Source: Planctomycetaceae bacterium (GTDB taxonomy: Bacteria; Planctomycetota; Phycisphaerae; SM23-33). Taken from it: 64,000 bases of DNA. The notes under the pieces were generated by a model that saw nothing but the letters and a program-made list of their open reading frames with translations, did no database searches and had not been told where the DNA came from. Every line of letters begins with the position of its first letter. Position 1 is the stretch's first letter. This document shows positions 50,631 through 60,795 of the stretch, piece after piece. A program made the translations under genes and the position numbers. The stretch lies in the NCBI GenBank assembly GCA_021371965.1, contig JAJFVE010000148.1, positions 33,341 to 97,340 on the forward strand, given 5' to 3'.

Positions 50631-50722
50631 AACTGGTTAGCTGGTTAACTGGTTACCTTGTTAACTGGTTGACCGGTTAATTGGGGTCCCGTTAACGAGT
50701 CAACCAGATAACCAGTCACTAA
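50631..50722. repeat. GTTAACTG 8-bp-period repeat
   Basis: GTTAGCTG, GTTAACTG, GTTACCTT, GTTAACTG, GTTGACCG, GTTAATTG at exact eight-base spacing, followed by the complementary AACCAGATAACCAGTCAC. It begins four bases after the GTPase stop and may end that transcript. Confidence 0.8.
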
Positions 50723-50769
50723 CTCTGTTTGTTTTCTGGGCGGGGGCGACATGGTAGAATCCTCAGACC

Positions 50770-53700
50770 GTGAGCGCATCGTTGACACAATCTCAAAAGC
50801 GGCGGTGGTGGCAGGTCGCCCTGCGCGTGGCTTTGGCGGCCGCGGTGGTGCTGGTGGCGGCATATGTGACGCTGCCGTACTGGTTGCCGGCGGCGTCGCT
50901 GCGCAACTGGTTGACCAGCGAGCTGAGCCGCCAGACTGGCTTGAAGGTGACCATTGGCGAGGGGCTGCAGACGCCGCCGGGGGAGCGGCCGGCGGACGAC
51001 TTCCGCGTCACGTGGCGCAACGACATCGAGATTCGCCACCTGACGTTTCGCGAGAGCGACCGTTTCGGCGGGGGCAAGATGATCTTCATCGACCGCGTGC
51101 GGGTGGACTTCTCGCCGCTGGACATGCTGCTGCGCCGCCGCATCGAGTGGATGACGCTGCAGGGGCTCGAGGTCAACGTGCGGCAGGACCAGGAGGGCAA
51201 CTGCAACCTGGCGCCGCTTCAGGGTCTGCAGCTCGACCTGGCCACCCAGCACATCCGCGTGCAGAACGCGACGCTTCGCGTCACGCCCAGTCGCTCGCGG
51301 CAGATGCTGACGATGAAGATCAGCGACATGGAATATGTCGCCGGCAAGATCCAGCACGTGGCGCTGGGCTACGTGACGGTCTCGGCGTTGCTGGAGCAGG
51401 AGCCCTCCAACGCCCCGGTGAGCCTGCAGTACAACGGCAGCGCCGCCCCGGCGCGGACTCGCTTCGGCTTCAGTAACGTCGAGCTCTCGCAGCTCAACGT
51501 GGCGGGCCTGCTGAATCTGCCGGTGCGCAAGCTTTCGGGCCGATGCAGCGGGTGGGTGGACCTGGCCTTCGACGCCGACGGCGAGACGGGGCAACTGCCC
51601 TTCGAGGTGGACCTGTCGGTGGAGAACCTGGACGTTCAGCCGCTTCAGGGTCCGCACCTGCCGCCGGTGCCGCAGGCGGGGATGAGCGTCAAGGCGGTCT
51701 ACCACCTCAACGGCCTGCTGGACGTGCTGGAGGGCAAGGTGACGCTGCCGGGCATCGACGTGCGCGGCAAGGGCAGCCTCATGACGCGCAGCGGCGGCGA
51801 GGCGATCGACGGGATCGACTCGCTGGAGATCAGCGAGGGCGTGGTGCATCCGGGGCGCCTGGCGGCGCTGCTGAGCGGACGTAGTGACGCCCTGGGCGAC
51901 CTGGTCATTGCCGGGCCCGTGCGCGTGGGGCGGCTGACGCTCCGGCACGAGGGCCCGCGCGTGCGACTGGCCGCCAACCTCAACGCCACCGACGCCCAGG
52001 TGCGCTATGGCGGCGACGTGCTCAAGCTCGGCGGACGCAGCGCCCTGCTGGACGTCGAGGCCACGCTCGATCAGCGCACGGCCGCGGTGGATCTCGAACT
52101 GGTGCGGATCTCGGTGGGGGGCAACAGCCTGATCGCGCGGGGCACGCTGGGCGACGCGGGGGCGGCGATGGAGCAGATCGTCCGCGAGAAGGGGCCGGTC
52201 CTGCGCACGGCGCTGGCGCACCTGACGGCCATGAAACTCCGCGGCGAATGGGAAATTCACGATGCCGAGGCGCTGCTGGACCTGTTGGGTCCGCGGCTTC
52301 GCCGGCAGTGCCAGATCGACTTGGAGGGTTCGGCCACGGGCAAGTGGTATCTTCAGCCTTCGGCCGACATCGGGCTGCATATTTCCGCCGACGTTCCCGG
52401 CGGCACGCTGCTGACGATCGGGCGGCGCGTGGCCAAGCCGCCGGGGCAGGCGCTGCGCCTGACGATGGCGGCCGGGTTCGACCTGGCCAAAACCGCCTGC
52501 ACTAACATCAGCATGGATGTGACGATGGGCCCGGCGCGCCTGGCGCTGGACGACGGGTTCGTCTCGCTGGTGGCCGACAAGGACGGCAAGATCGCCGCCG
52601 GGGGCAAGTTCTCACTGACGGGCACGCGCACGCTGCTGCAGTGCGTTCCGGACCGCCCCGAGTGGCTGCGCGTCATCGACGGCGACTTCACGGCTGCCTG
52701 CAAGGTGCAGATCCATCCGGCCGCCCAACAGGTGCAGGCCCAGGTGGCGCTGTCGCAGATGAACGTATACGGCCACCCCACCCCCGGCGACCAGCGAACG
52801 CCGGGCGAGAAGCCCTGGCAACTCCAGGGCGAGATGCTCCTCGACGCGGCGCTGACGCTGAAAGACGCCTCGACGCTGGACATGTCGTTGACATGCGAGG
52901 CCCAGAAGATGTCGTTCGACACCGGCGGGCCGCTTCCGCGGTGCAAGCCGGCCGCTGCGCCCGCGCGGCTGCAGTTCGACGGCCGGCTCGTGCGGGAAAG
53001 AGGCACGGCCGCCGTCACTGTCAATACTCTGCACGTGACGATCGGCAGCAGCGCCGTGCGACTGGGCGGGTCGGCGGCGTTCACCGAGGCCGAGGCGCCG
53101 CTGGCGCCGATCCCGGCGCGCGTCGACTCGTATCACCTCAACCTCAATGCCGTCTGCCTGCTCGATCGGGCGCTGCTGGACCTGGTGCCCGAGCTCAAGG
53201 GTCCCGTCGCCGAGCACCAGATCAGCGGCTCGCTCGAGACGGATATCACTCTGGCCGACAGCGGCCAAGGCGCCCGACTCACTGCCCGCGTCGACGCGGG
53301 AAAACTCGCCGTCAACTCGGCGGCGCTTAAGGTGCGCAAGCCCGCGGCCCTGCCGGCCACGGCCAAGATCGACGCCGCCTTCGGCGCCGACGGCCGGAGC
53401 TTCGACCTGACGACGCTGGAGCTGCGGCTGGGTGCGCTGGATGTTCAGGCCGGCGCCACCGGCGTCGTGGTTCCCACAGCCGGCAGCGCCCTGCCGCGCG
53501 TGACGCCCAAAGAGGTGCATCTGACGGCGTCGGCCCCGGACGTGGCGGCGCTGGAGGGCCTGGTCGGGGACATTCGCACGTACGTGCCTTCCGGCGACTT
53601 TCGCCTGAAGCTGCAATGGCGCGACGACAATGGCGGCGTGCTGCCTCGCGTCGAGCTGACTACCAGCGGCCTGGGTGTGAGGCTCGGGGGCAAGACCGTC

Positions 53701-54918
53701 CAGGTCAAGGGGCAGATGACCGCCCAGAACGTCCGTCTGACGCCCGGCGCGGCCGCACCTGTGAGCATCGAGAAGCTCGCCCTGGCGCCGCTGGAGATCA
53801 GCGTCGAAAAGAACTCCCTCGCCCTGGTGGCGGACCTGGCGGACCTTCCGGACAAGCCTTCCGGCACATTCACGCTGCTGGCCGCGGCTGTCGATGCCGA
53901 TGAGCTATCCCGCTGGGTCAGCCCGCCGGCGAGTGGCGCCGCCTCGCGCCCCGCCTCAGGCCCCGCCGCCCTGACGGCAGTGGAGGGTGGCGCCCTGCTG
54001 GGCCGCGCGCAGGAACTGATCGCCCAGGCGTCGCCTCGCCTGCTGGCCTGCGACATATCGGGGCGGGCGGAGATCGATTCGCTGCTGATGACCGATGCGG
54101 GCACGGGCAAGCCCTTCCACCCGCGGCAGGTGACGGTGTGGGTGTCGCTGTCGCGCGGGCTGTGCAAGGTGAACTACGCCGCCGCTCTTTCGGGTGGGAC
54201 CCTGGCGGTGAATTATGCGGTGCACCTGGCCGACAAGACGCCGCTGGTCAGCACGCAACTGTCGCTCAAGGATGCCGTCGCCACCGACACCATCCAGAGC
54301 CTGCTCAAGGCTTCGTTCCCCGGCAACACTGTCGAGGGCACGTTCAGCCGCACCGAAGACAGCACCCTGCCGCTGCGGGACCTGGTCGCCTCGGTCCTGG
54401 ACAGCCGCTACCCGCTGCACCCCCGAGGCGTCGCGCAGACGGTGGCGGTCGACGGCATCGTGCGCGGCCGCGCGGCGCCGATGTTCGTCACGCGCGTCTT
54501 CCCCGGGCTGAACCTGACGCAGTACAACTACCGCCGCATGACGGGGTTTGCGGAGCTACGCGAGGACGGCTCGGTGGTCAACGACCTGGTCTTCGACGGC
54601 TCGAAGTACGACCTGTACATGGAAGGGGTCACCGACGCCAGCATGGTGGGTCGCTACCAGGTGGGTCTGATCCTGCTGGGCACGCCGCAGAGCGCCGACT
54701 TCAACCACCGCTACCGCCAGGGGCGCGTTCCGATCCTCAAGTCCAAGGCCCAGGTCGTCAAGGGGCAGATGGTCGACGAAGAAGTCACGTATCCCTGGCC
54801 CAACGAATCGCTGTTTACCATGTTTCTCGAGAACAACATCTTTTACCGGATCTGGTTGAACTCCAAAACCAAGCCCGCCGCGCCGCCGGCCGAGTCTGAC
54901 CCGCATGCCTCGAAGTAG
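50770..54918 (+). CDS. AsmA/DUF3971-like giant envelope protein
   Basis: 1382 residues from GTG 50770. One membrane helix (about residues 16-38) is followed by a very long, beta-rich, repetitive region typical of AsmA-like proteins (RRIEWMTLQGLEVNVRQDQ, LGGSAAFTEAEAPLAPIPAR and LRLGALDVQAGATGVVVP are examples). Such proteins form hydrophobic grooves bridging inner and outer membranes and move phospholipids (TamB, YhdP family). A TAGAAT box lies nine bases before the GTG, so the mRNA may be nearly leaderless. It overlaps the next gene by 14 bp, forming one transcript with the membrane protein and glycosyltransferase. Confidence 0.82.
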   Translation: MSASLTQSQKRRWWQVALRVALAAAVVLVAAYVTLPYWLPAASLRNWLTSELSRQTGLKVTIGEGLQTPPGERPADDFRVTWRNDIEIRHLTFRESDRFGGGKMIFIDRVRVDFSPLDMLLRRRIEWMTLQGLEVNVRQDQEGNCNLAPLQGLQLDLATQHIRVQNATLRVTPSRSRQMLTMKISDMEYVAGKIQHVALGYVTVSALLEQEPSNAPVSLQYNGSAAPARTRFGFSNVELSQLNVAGLLNLPVRKLSGRCSGWVDLAFDADGETGQLPFEVDLSVENLDVQPLQGPHLPPVPQAGMSVKAVYHLNGLLDVLEGKVTLPGIDVRGKGSLMTRSGGEAIDGIDSLEISEGVVHPGRLAALLSGRSDALGDLVIAGPVRVGRLTLRHEGPRVRLAANLNATDAQVRYGGDVLKLGGRSALLDVEATLDQRTAAVDLELVRISVGGNSLIARGTLGDAGAAMEQIVREKGPVLRTALAHLTAMKLRGEWEIHDAEALLDLLGPRLRRQCQIDLEGSATGKWYLQPSADIGLHISADVPGGTLLTIGRRVAKPPGQALRLTMAAGFDLAKTACTNISMDVTMGPARLALDDGFVSLVADKDGKIAAGGKFSLTGTRTLLQCVPDRPEWLRVIDGDFTAACKVQIHPAAQQVQAQVALSQMNVYGHPTPGDQRTPGEKPWQLQGEMLLDAALTLKDASTLDMSLTCEAQKMSFDTGGPLPRCKPAAAPARLQFDGRLVRERGTAAVTVNTLHVTIGSSAVRLGGSAAFTEAEAPLAPIPARVDSYHLNLNAVCLLDRALLDLVPELKGPVAEHQISGSLETDITLADSGQGARLTARVDAGKLAVNSAALKVRKPAALPATAKIDAAFGADGRSFDLTTLELRLGALDVQAGATGVVVPTAGSALPRVTPKEVHLTASAPDVAALEGLVGDIRTYVPSGDFRLKLQWRDDNGGVLPRVELTTSGLGVRLGGKTVQVKGQMTAQNVRLTPGAAAPVSIEKLALAPLEISVEKNSLALVADLADLPDKPSGTFTLLAAAVDADELSRWVSPPASGAASRPASGPAALTAVEGGALLGRAQELIAQASPRLLACDISGRAEIDSLLMTDAGTGKPFHPRQVTVWVSLSRGLCKVNYAAALSGGTLAVNYAVHLADKTPLVSTQLSLKDAVATDTIQSLLKASFPGNTVEGTFSRTEDSTLPLRDLVASVLDSRYPLHPRGVAQTVAVDGIVRGRAAPMFVTRVFPGLNLTQYNYRRMTGFAELREDGSVVNDLVFDGSKYDLYMEGVTDASMVGRYQVGLILLGTPQSADFNHRYRQGRVPILKSKAQVVKGQMVDEEVTYPWPNESLFTMFLENNIFYRIWLNSKTKPAAPPAESDPHASK

Positions 54919-56797
54919 GAGAACAACCTTTGACCACCATCGCGGCCTGCACCCGCTGCTGCGACAGGTGGCGTGGTGGAAGACGGCGCTGTTCATGACG
55001 ATCAACGCGGCCGCCTTCGCCGCCGTTTGCGCGTTCCAGCAGTACCTGGCCAGCGGGCGGTGGATCAACGTCGGCGCGGCGGCGTATCTGCAGGACGTCA
55101 AGAAGCCCATCGGGCAGATCCTCCTGCACCCGCTGCCGGTGCTGCAATATCCGTGGATGATCCTGATCACCGGGCTGCTCCTGGCGATCCTGGTCTTCCT
55201 GCCGGTGATCATCGCGGTGCTGTACCACCTGCGATTCGCCGCCATCTTCATCGTCATCCAGGCCCTGGTCTCGCACACGCCGGTGCTGGCGGGCTTCTCG
55301 GCGATCGGGTGCCTGCTGGCCGCCCGTACGCGCCTGCGAAGCGACATGCCCTTCGTCGCGGCGCTGCTGGGGCTGCTGCCGGCGGTGGTCTACCTGCACC
55401 TGATGGGCTACCTCGGTCTCAACACCGCCACGGTCATGTCGCTGCAGCGGTGGGTGCTGTATGCGCCGTTCCTGGTGGCCACCGTGGCGGCGGTGCTGGC
55501 CTGCGGCCTCGTGCTGACGCTGGCGAACCTGACGGGCTTCCGCCCCGGCGTGGTCTGGCCGGTGCTGCTGGCGATGACGGCCGCTCCGACGACCTTCTTC
55601 TACACGCAGGTCGGCGCCGATGAACTGGACTATCGCATGCTGGTAGACCGCCTTCCGCCCGGCGACGCGATGCTCGAGACCCGCAAGCTCGATGAGTGGA
55701 TCGCCGCCAGCAACGCCCAGGGCCTCAGCGGCCAGACGCTGACGAACCATATCGGGGCCGACCTCAAGACGCAGCGCGCCCGCATCTTCGACCGCTGCAA
55801 GCGATTCCTGGAATTGCACCCGGCCAGCCCGCGATGCCCCGAAGTCCTCTGGGTGCAGGCGCAGGGCATGAGCCTGCAGATCGACCGCCGCGCCTTGGCC
55901 GGCGGCCTGATCGTCTATACTTCGACATGGCCTATGGCGACGTCACAGGTCAACTACAACCAGTTGGTCCAGGATTTCGCGCCCACACGGCAGGCCGCCC
56001 TCGCGCGGCTGCAGCTTGCACAGCTGGCCATGCGCAGCGGAGACGCTCACGTGGCCATCGAGCAACTCCTGGTGGCCGAGCGCGGGCTCAGTTCGGCCCT
56101 CAATAGCATCCAACGCCGAACCAGCGACGCCGACATCTTCGTGCCCAAGGCGGCCGTGCCCAGCACGACGTATCTGGCCGACCGGCTGTTCTGCGCACAG
56201 AGATTGATCGCCGTCATGAAGGAAGGCGGCGTCGTCACGCCAAGGGGAAAGAGCAAGTGGCAGATCAATCCCCAGGCCGCTGCCGCGCTGGCGGCGTATC
56301 TCGAGGTGGAACCTTTGTCGCCCGGCTACGCCCAGGCGATGCGCGACCTGGCCCAGGCCCACGCCGCCAGTTCGCTCGGGCCGTTCCTGCGCCTGCAGGC
56401 GGCCAAAGCGGCGCTGGTCCAGCCGGGACAGGCGCCGGCCGGTATGCTGCGGTCCGCCCAGGACCTGCAAACTCTTGCTTCGCCCCGCCCGCTCGACTAC
56501 CTTTCCGCCGAAGCGAACTACGCCCTGGGCCAACTGTACGGGCGGTTGCCCGCGGGGGCGCAGGCCAAGGGCTCGCAAAGGGAGTATTATCAAGCGGTGG
56601 CCCATGGGCCAGTGGATTTCTGGGCGCGGATGGCCGACGATGCGCTGGCGTCGATGGCCCCGGACGAGCCGCCCGCGGCCGCGTGGCGTGACGAGCGGTT
56701 TCAGCCGGCCTCGGGGCCGGCGACGCGGGCCGCATCGGCAAGCGCGCCGGCAAGCCGGCCCGCATCGGCGGCGGCGACTTCTTCGCAGGCGCCCTGA
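54905..56797 (+). CDS. Polytopic membrane protein with TPR-like C-terminus
   Basis: 630 residues. About six transmembrane segments lie in the first 240 residues (such as WKTALFMTINAAAFAAVCAF, WMILITGLLLAILVFLPVII, YAPFLVATVAAVLACGLVLT). The last 380 residues are helical and soluble with TPR-like repeats (HPASPRCPEVLWVQAQGMSL, LARLQLAQLAMRSGDAHVAI, YFSAEANY-type later), ending in an Ala/Ser/Pro tail. No family is recognised. The 14-bp overlap with the AsmA gene and 20-bp gap to the glycosyltransferase gene suggest a shared role, possibly lipid export. Confidence 0.75.
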   Translation: MPRSRRTTFDHHRGLHPLLRQVAWWKTALFMTINAAAFAAVCAFQQYLASGRWINVGAAAYLQDVKKPIGQILLHPLPVLQYPWMILITGLLLAILVFLPVIIAVLYHLRFAAIFIVIQALVSHTPVLAGFSAIGCLLAARTRLRSDMPFVAALLGLLPAVVYLHLMGYLGLNTATVMSLQRWVLYAPFLVATVAAVLACGLVLTLANLTGFRPGVVWPVLLAMTAAPTTFFYTQVGADELDYRMLVDRLPPGDAMLETRKLDEWIAASNAQGLSGQTLTNHIGADLKTQRARIFDRCKRFLELHPASPRCPEVLWVQAQGMSLQIDRRALAGGLIVYTSTWPMATSQVNYNQLVQDFAPTRQAALARLQLAQLAMRSGDAHVAIEQLLVAERGLSSALNSIQRRTSDADIFVPKAAVPSTTYLADRLFCAQRLIAVMKEGGVVTPRGKSKWQINPQAAAALAAYLEVEPLSPGYAQAMRDLAQAHAASSLGPFLRLQAAKAALVQPGQAPAGMLRSAQDLQTLASPRPLDYLSAEANYALGQLYGRLPAGAQAKGSQREYYQAVAHGPVDFWARMADDALASMAPDEPPAAAWRDERFQPASGPATRAASASAPASRPASAAATSSQAP

Positions 56798-56817
56798 GTG
56801 GCGGAGAGAATGGAGAG

Positions 56818-58029
56818 ATGACGCAACAGAACGATATTCAGGCGGGCTCGGCGAGGCCGGTTCGGGTGCTGATCCTGACCGCCACGATCGGGGCAGGGCA
56901 TAACTCGGCCACGGCGGCGATCATTGAAGGGCTCAAGCACTCGCCGGTGCCGATGCAGATCGAGCGGCTGGACCTGATGACCGTGGTGCCGCGGTGGTTC
57001 CGCGCGTACTACGCCAGCGGGTACGAGATAGTGATGATCCACCTGCCGCGGCTGTACGGGGTGGGGTACGCCCTGACCAACCACCCGAGCGGATCGCGGC
57101 GGGGCGTGATGGAGAGCATGCGGATGTCGGTCGAACGCCTGGCCATGCGCAAGCTCGCCCGCCGCCTCTGCCAGGACACGCCCGACCTGATCGTCAACAC
57201 GCACTTTCTGGCCGCGCCGATGATCGGGCGGATGATCGAGGCCGGGCGGCTCCGCACGCGGCAGGTCACCGTCATAACCGACGTCGAGGTGCACCGGATG
57301 TGGTACGCCTCGTCCGTCGAGCACTGGTTCGTGGCCTCGGAGTATTCCGGCGAGTCGATCCAGAAGTGGGGGATCGCCCCGGCGGACGTGACCGTCACGG
57401 GCATCCCCATCCACCCCAAGTGGAACCTGCCTCTCGACAAGGGCAGGATCCTCGCCGAGTGGGGCCTGCCGGCCGACAAGCCCGTCGTCGTCCTCACCGG
57501 CGGGACCGAGTTCACCATCGGGCCGATCGTCGACATCGCCCGCGAGATCCTGCAAGCCTGTCCGCAGGCGTTTCTGGTCGTTCTGGCCGGACGCGACAAG
57601 AACCTTCTGGGCGAGCTGTCCAAGCTGGCGGCTGTCGAAAGCCGCCTCAAGCCCGTCGCGTTCACCGACCGCTCTCACGAGCTGCTCGAGGCCGCCTGCG
57701 TCATGCTGACCAAACCCGGCGGGATCACGACGACCGAGTGTCTGGCCAAGGGCCTGCCGATGATCTTGATGAACCCGGTTCCTGGCCACGAGGGCGGCAA
57801 TGCCGAGTTCTACCAGCGCCAGGGCGCCGCCGTCATCGCCCGCGGACAGCAGCAGATCGTCTCGACGCTCAAGAGCCTGCTGGACGATCCGCAGCGCCTG
57901 GCCGGCATGAGCAGCAAGGCCCGCGCCTTGTCGCATCCGTCTACCCCGCTGGTCGCCGAGGGCATCGTCGCCCGCTGCAAACAGATTTACCAGCAGGCCA
58001 TCCGCGGACCTGACTTTCCCGATCCATGA
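56818..58029 (+). CDS. MGDG-synthase-type glycosyltransferase
   Basis: 403 residues. The acceptor domain begins VLILTATIGAGHNSATAAII (GAGH at 25-28), the hallmark of MGDG synthase and UgtP-type enzymes, followed by LIVNTHFLAAPMIGRMIEAG. The donor half has VVVLTGGTEFTIGPIV and MLTKPGGITTTECLAKGLP, binding a UDP-sugar. These GT28 enzymes add galactose or glucose to diacylglycerol at the inner membrane face. In this operon it may make a glycolipid handled by the AsmA-like protein. No signal peptide is present. Confidence 0.9.
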   Translation: MTQQNDIQAGSARPVRVLILTATIGAGHNSATAAIIEGLKHSPVPMQIERLDLMTVVPRWFRAYYASGYEIVMIHLPRLYGVGYALTNHPSGSRRGVMESMRMSVERLAMRKLARRLCQDTPDLIVNTHFLAAPMIGRMIEAGRLRTRQVTVITDVEVHRMWYASSVEHWFVASEYSGESIQKWGIAPADVTVTGIPIHPKWNLPLDKGRILAEWGLPADKPVVVLTGGTEFTIGPIVDIAREILQACPQAFLVVLAGRDKNLLGELSKLAAVESRLKPVAFTDRSHELLEAACVMLTKPGGITTTECLAKGLPMILMNPVPGHEGGNAEFYQRQGAAVIARGQQQIVSTLKSLLDDPQRLAGMSSKARALSHPSTPLVAEGIVARCKQIYQQAIRGPDFPDP

Positions 58030-58153
58030 CAAGCGTGGCCAACCCCCGCCGCCAACGCTCGCGCACCGGAGGTTTTTTCTTTTCCGTCGCTGGGTCGCTG
58101 GGCCATAATGTCTCCGGCATGGAAGCTCGCTTTGAACGCAAGGATGCGACGGC

Positions 58154-58981
58154 ATGAAATCAATCCACATCGTCGAACGATCGCTGCCCCTGGCATGGGA
58201 GAAGGCCGTCCTGGCCTGCTGGCACGAGGGCGACGCCTTCCCGACCGAATATGACAAGCCCGGCGACCCGGCCAGCCGCGACGTCAGCGCGATGATCCAC
58301 GTGACCGCTCCGTTCGACGAGCCGCGAATCCACCGCGCGTTCCCCGGCGGGCTGGACGACCTCGAAAAATACCGCGCCGAGATGCTCTACGGTGTGCACG
58401 ATCACTGGATCGACCCTGCCGCCGGCAAGTGGGAGTACACCTACCACGAGCGCCTGCGCGAGTATCGCGTTCCGGGCGCCGGCCTGTTCGACCAGATCGA
58501 AGGCGCCCTGCAGCGGCTCAAGCAGGCCCCCCACACGCGCCGCGCCCAGGCCGTCACCTGGCAGGTCTGGAATGACATGCACATCGCCGACCCCGCATGC
58601 CTGCAGCGACTGTGGTTTCGCATCTCAGACGGCAAGCTCCACATGAACGCCCACATGCGCAGCAACGACGCGTACAAGGCCGCCTTCATGAACATGTACG
58701 CCTTTACCGAACTCCAGGCCGAGATGGCCGCCCGCCTCGACATCGCCCCCGGCGACTACATCCACATCGCCGATAGCTTCCACATCTACGGCAGCTACTT
58801 CAGCGACTTTGAAGGCTTCCTCAAGCTCTCGCAGTCGCAGGCCCTGGAGAAGAAAACCTTCTCGACGGATTTCGCCCGGGAGATATTCCTGGAAGGCTGC
58901 GACAAGCTCCTGGCCGAACCCGACATGCCCGACCACAAGAAGGCCCTCGTCCGCGCCCGCCGCGAGCAACTGCTCAAGTGA
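58154..58981 (+). CDS. thyA: Thymidylate synthase-like protein
   Basis: 275 residues, AAGGATG upstream. The ThyA fold residues are kept although the sequence is divergent: catalytic Cys149 in ADPACLQRLWF, the dUMP-phosphate Arg in HMRSNDAYK (169-172), Asn180 in FMNMYAF and His210-Tyr212 in DSFHIYGSY. The Asn favours dUMP over dCMP, pointing to methylation of dUMP to dTMP with methylenetetrahydrofolate. No DHFR gene is beside it. A hydroxymethylating relative is possible but less likely. Confidence 0.82.
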   Translation: MKSIHIVERSLPLAWEKAVLACWHEGDAFPTEYDKPGDPASRDVSAMIHVTAPFDEPRIHRAFPGGLDDLEKYRAEMLYGVHDHWIDPAAGKWEYTYHERLREYRVPGAGLFDQIEGALQRLKQAPHTRRAQAVTWQVWNDMHIADPACLQRLWFRISDGKLHMNAHMRSNDAYKAAFMNMYAFTELQAEMAARLDIAPGDYIHIADSFHIYGSYFSDFEGFLKLSQSQALEKKTFSTDFAREIFLEGCDKLLAEPDMPDHKKALVRARREQLLK

Positions 58982-59053
58982 CGTGGCAAGGGCCTTCCAG
59001 CCTGTGATTCACGGCCTGGAGAGGCCCTGCCATCCAGTAATCCACACAGGCTC

Positions 59054-60619
59054 TTAGCGATGCCGCCCGCCTCCGCCGCCGCGCGGCGCTGCGGACGACC
59101 GGCTCGGCGCGGAGAATCTGGGCGAGCTGCGCGGGGCCGCAAGCGACCGGCTTGGCGCTGAGAACGATCGACTCGGCGCTGCAAACGACCGGCTTGGCGA
59201 GGGAGTGCTTGCCGAGAAGCTTCGCAGCGGCGTTGCCCCGGCACTGAACCGGGGCGTACTGAACGTTCGGCCTTGGACAGTGCTGCGCTGCCGGATTGTC
59301 GGGGCGCTAAAGGGCGTACTGAGCGTCCGCCCTCCAAAATTGCCGCGCGGGGACTGAACGCTTCGCCTGGGAGCGGCGGTACCTGTGGGCGCGCTGGGCG
59401 AAAGCAAAACGGTGCTTCCGCCCGAACGTTCACGGACCGCAGAACGGTTCACTGTCGTGCCGCCGGTCTGCCCGACGGCCGCGCTGCGCCCGGCCAGGGT
59501 GCTGCCCTGGGCAAAGCGGCGCTGGGTGCGCACGCCGGTCGAGGACACAGCGCCGGCGTTTACGCCCCCCCTGGCGGCGCTGACGGCGCCACTGGTGACG
59601 GTGGTTTGCGGCTGCGCGGCCAAGGTTGCGGCCGCCCCGGCGGTACGGGCGCCTGCAAGCGTCCTGCTGTTCCAGCGGCGCCGCGCGTCCGTATTTCTCA
59701 GGACTTGCTCGCCTGTCAAGGTTGGAGCGGCCAAGGCCGCAGCCGTCTCGCTGCTACTCAACCCGCGGTGGCCTCCCCAATGCCTCCACCCCTCGCCTCG
59801 CTCGGCCCCCCATCGCCCGTAGCGGCGGTGGTGCTCGCGGCCGAAGCTAAAGAACGCGAACAACTGCGGATAGTAGAATCCGTAGGGGTAATAGGAGTAG
59901 TAGGTCGGGTACGGATTGAGGTAGACCGGATAGGTGTCATAGATTACCGACGGCGCCATGACCACATCCGGCGTGTAAGGCGTCGGGACGGCGCTGGCGG
60001 TAGCGGCGCTCTGCTCGCGCAGGGCCGCTGTGGCGGCGTTGTAACCGTCGATGAACGGCGCCTTGTCCTTGAACCGGTCCAGTTGGACCATCCCCTGCTG
60101 GATATCTGCCCCCAGTGCCGCACGGTCGCCCTGGAAGTCATACCAGGCTACCAGTTGCCCCGCCAACTGCAGCACGTATGGGTCGCTGGGCGAAAGCTCT
60201 GTCGCACGCACGGTGTCGGCGACGGCCTCGTTCATCGTCCCGTCCTGGGCCTTGAAGAATCCCGTCAGGGCCCAGGCCAGTCCGCTGGCCGGATTCAATT
60301 GGACCAGCGCCTGGGCGGGCTGGCGAAGCAACTCGATCGCCCCCAGCGACAGCATCCGGTTTATGTAAACGTCATACACGGGTGCGACCTGGCCGCGGTC
60401 TGCCAAGGCCTGGGCAAACGCCGACTGGGCAGAGGCGGTGTTCGTCGCCGCCGCGATGGCTGCGAGGTCCGGGGGAATCGGCGCGGCCGGCGCCGGTTGA
60501 GGCGCTGACGTTGGCGCAGCGGCGTCTTGAGCTATCGCGGGCCCTTCGCCAAAGCCGACTGCAAGAACGCCTGCCGCAAACAGCGCGGCGATTGTCAATT
60601 TGTTGATTAATGTCTTCAC
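59054..60619 (-). CDS. Secreted low-complexity protein, TPR-like plus Ser/Arg tail
   Basis: 521 residues. A signal peptide (INKLTIAALFAAGVLAVGFG) leads to about 170 residues of helical, TPR-like sequence (GLAWALTGFFKAQDGTMNEA). A Tyr/Pro-rich bridge (YPVYLNPYPTYYSYYPYGFY) and a Ser/Arg/Ala/Thr-rich, probably disordered tail (FSTPRFSAGATPLRSFSAST) end the protein. The tail has repeated SRSFxAPSRS units with high GC. It is probably an envelope protein of unknown role. It lies convergent to thyA and divergent from the gcvT-like gene. Confidence 0.65.
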   Translation of the reverse strand: MKTLINKLTIAALFAAGVLAVGFGEGPAIAQDAAAPTSAPQPAPAAPIPPDLAAIAAATNTASAQSAFAQALADRGQVAPVYDVYINRMLSLGAIELLRQPAQALVQLNPASGLAWALTGFFKAQDGTMNEAVADTVRATELSPSDPYVLQLAGQLVAWYDFQGDRAALGADIQQGMVQLDRFKDKAPFIDGYNAATAALREQSAATASAVPTPYTPDVVMAPSVIYDTYPVYLNPYPTYYSYYPYGFYYPQLFAFFSFGREHHRRYGRWGAERGEGWRHWGGHRGLSSSETAAALAAPTLTGEQVLRNTDARRRWNSRTLAGARTAGAAATLAAQPQTTVTSGAVSAARGGVNAGAVSSTGVRTQRRFAQGSTLAGRSAAVGQTGGTTVNRSAVRERSGGSTVLLSPSAPTGTAAPRRSVQSPRGNFGGRTLSTPFSAPTIRQRSTVQGRTFSTPRFSAGATPLRSFSASTPSPSRSFAAPSRSFSAPSRSLAAPRSSPRFSAPSRSSAAPRGGGGGRHR

Positions 60620-60717
60620 GGCTCAAATCCTCACATCCCCCTCTCAACAGGCTTGTGGCGGATATCGTGGACTGGATTACACCAGGTTCTGATTATTCCG
60701 CCCCTGACCTCCGCATA

Positions 60718-60723
60718 TATAAT
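60718..60723 (+). promoter_or_regulatory. -10 box before gcvT-like gene
   Basis: A perfect TATAAT, about 73 bases before the ATG; the -35 region is weak. It is the best promoter element in the divergent spacer 60620-60795. Confidence 0.4.
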
Positions 60724-60795
60724 CACAGGCGCGATTGAAGCGAATTGCAAATTGCGGTATCGTCCAGAACCCAATACAAAGGAAAGTGGAACCTC

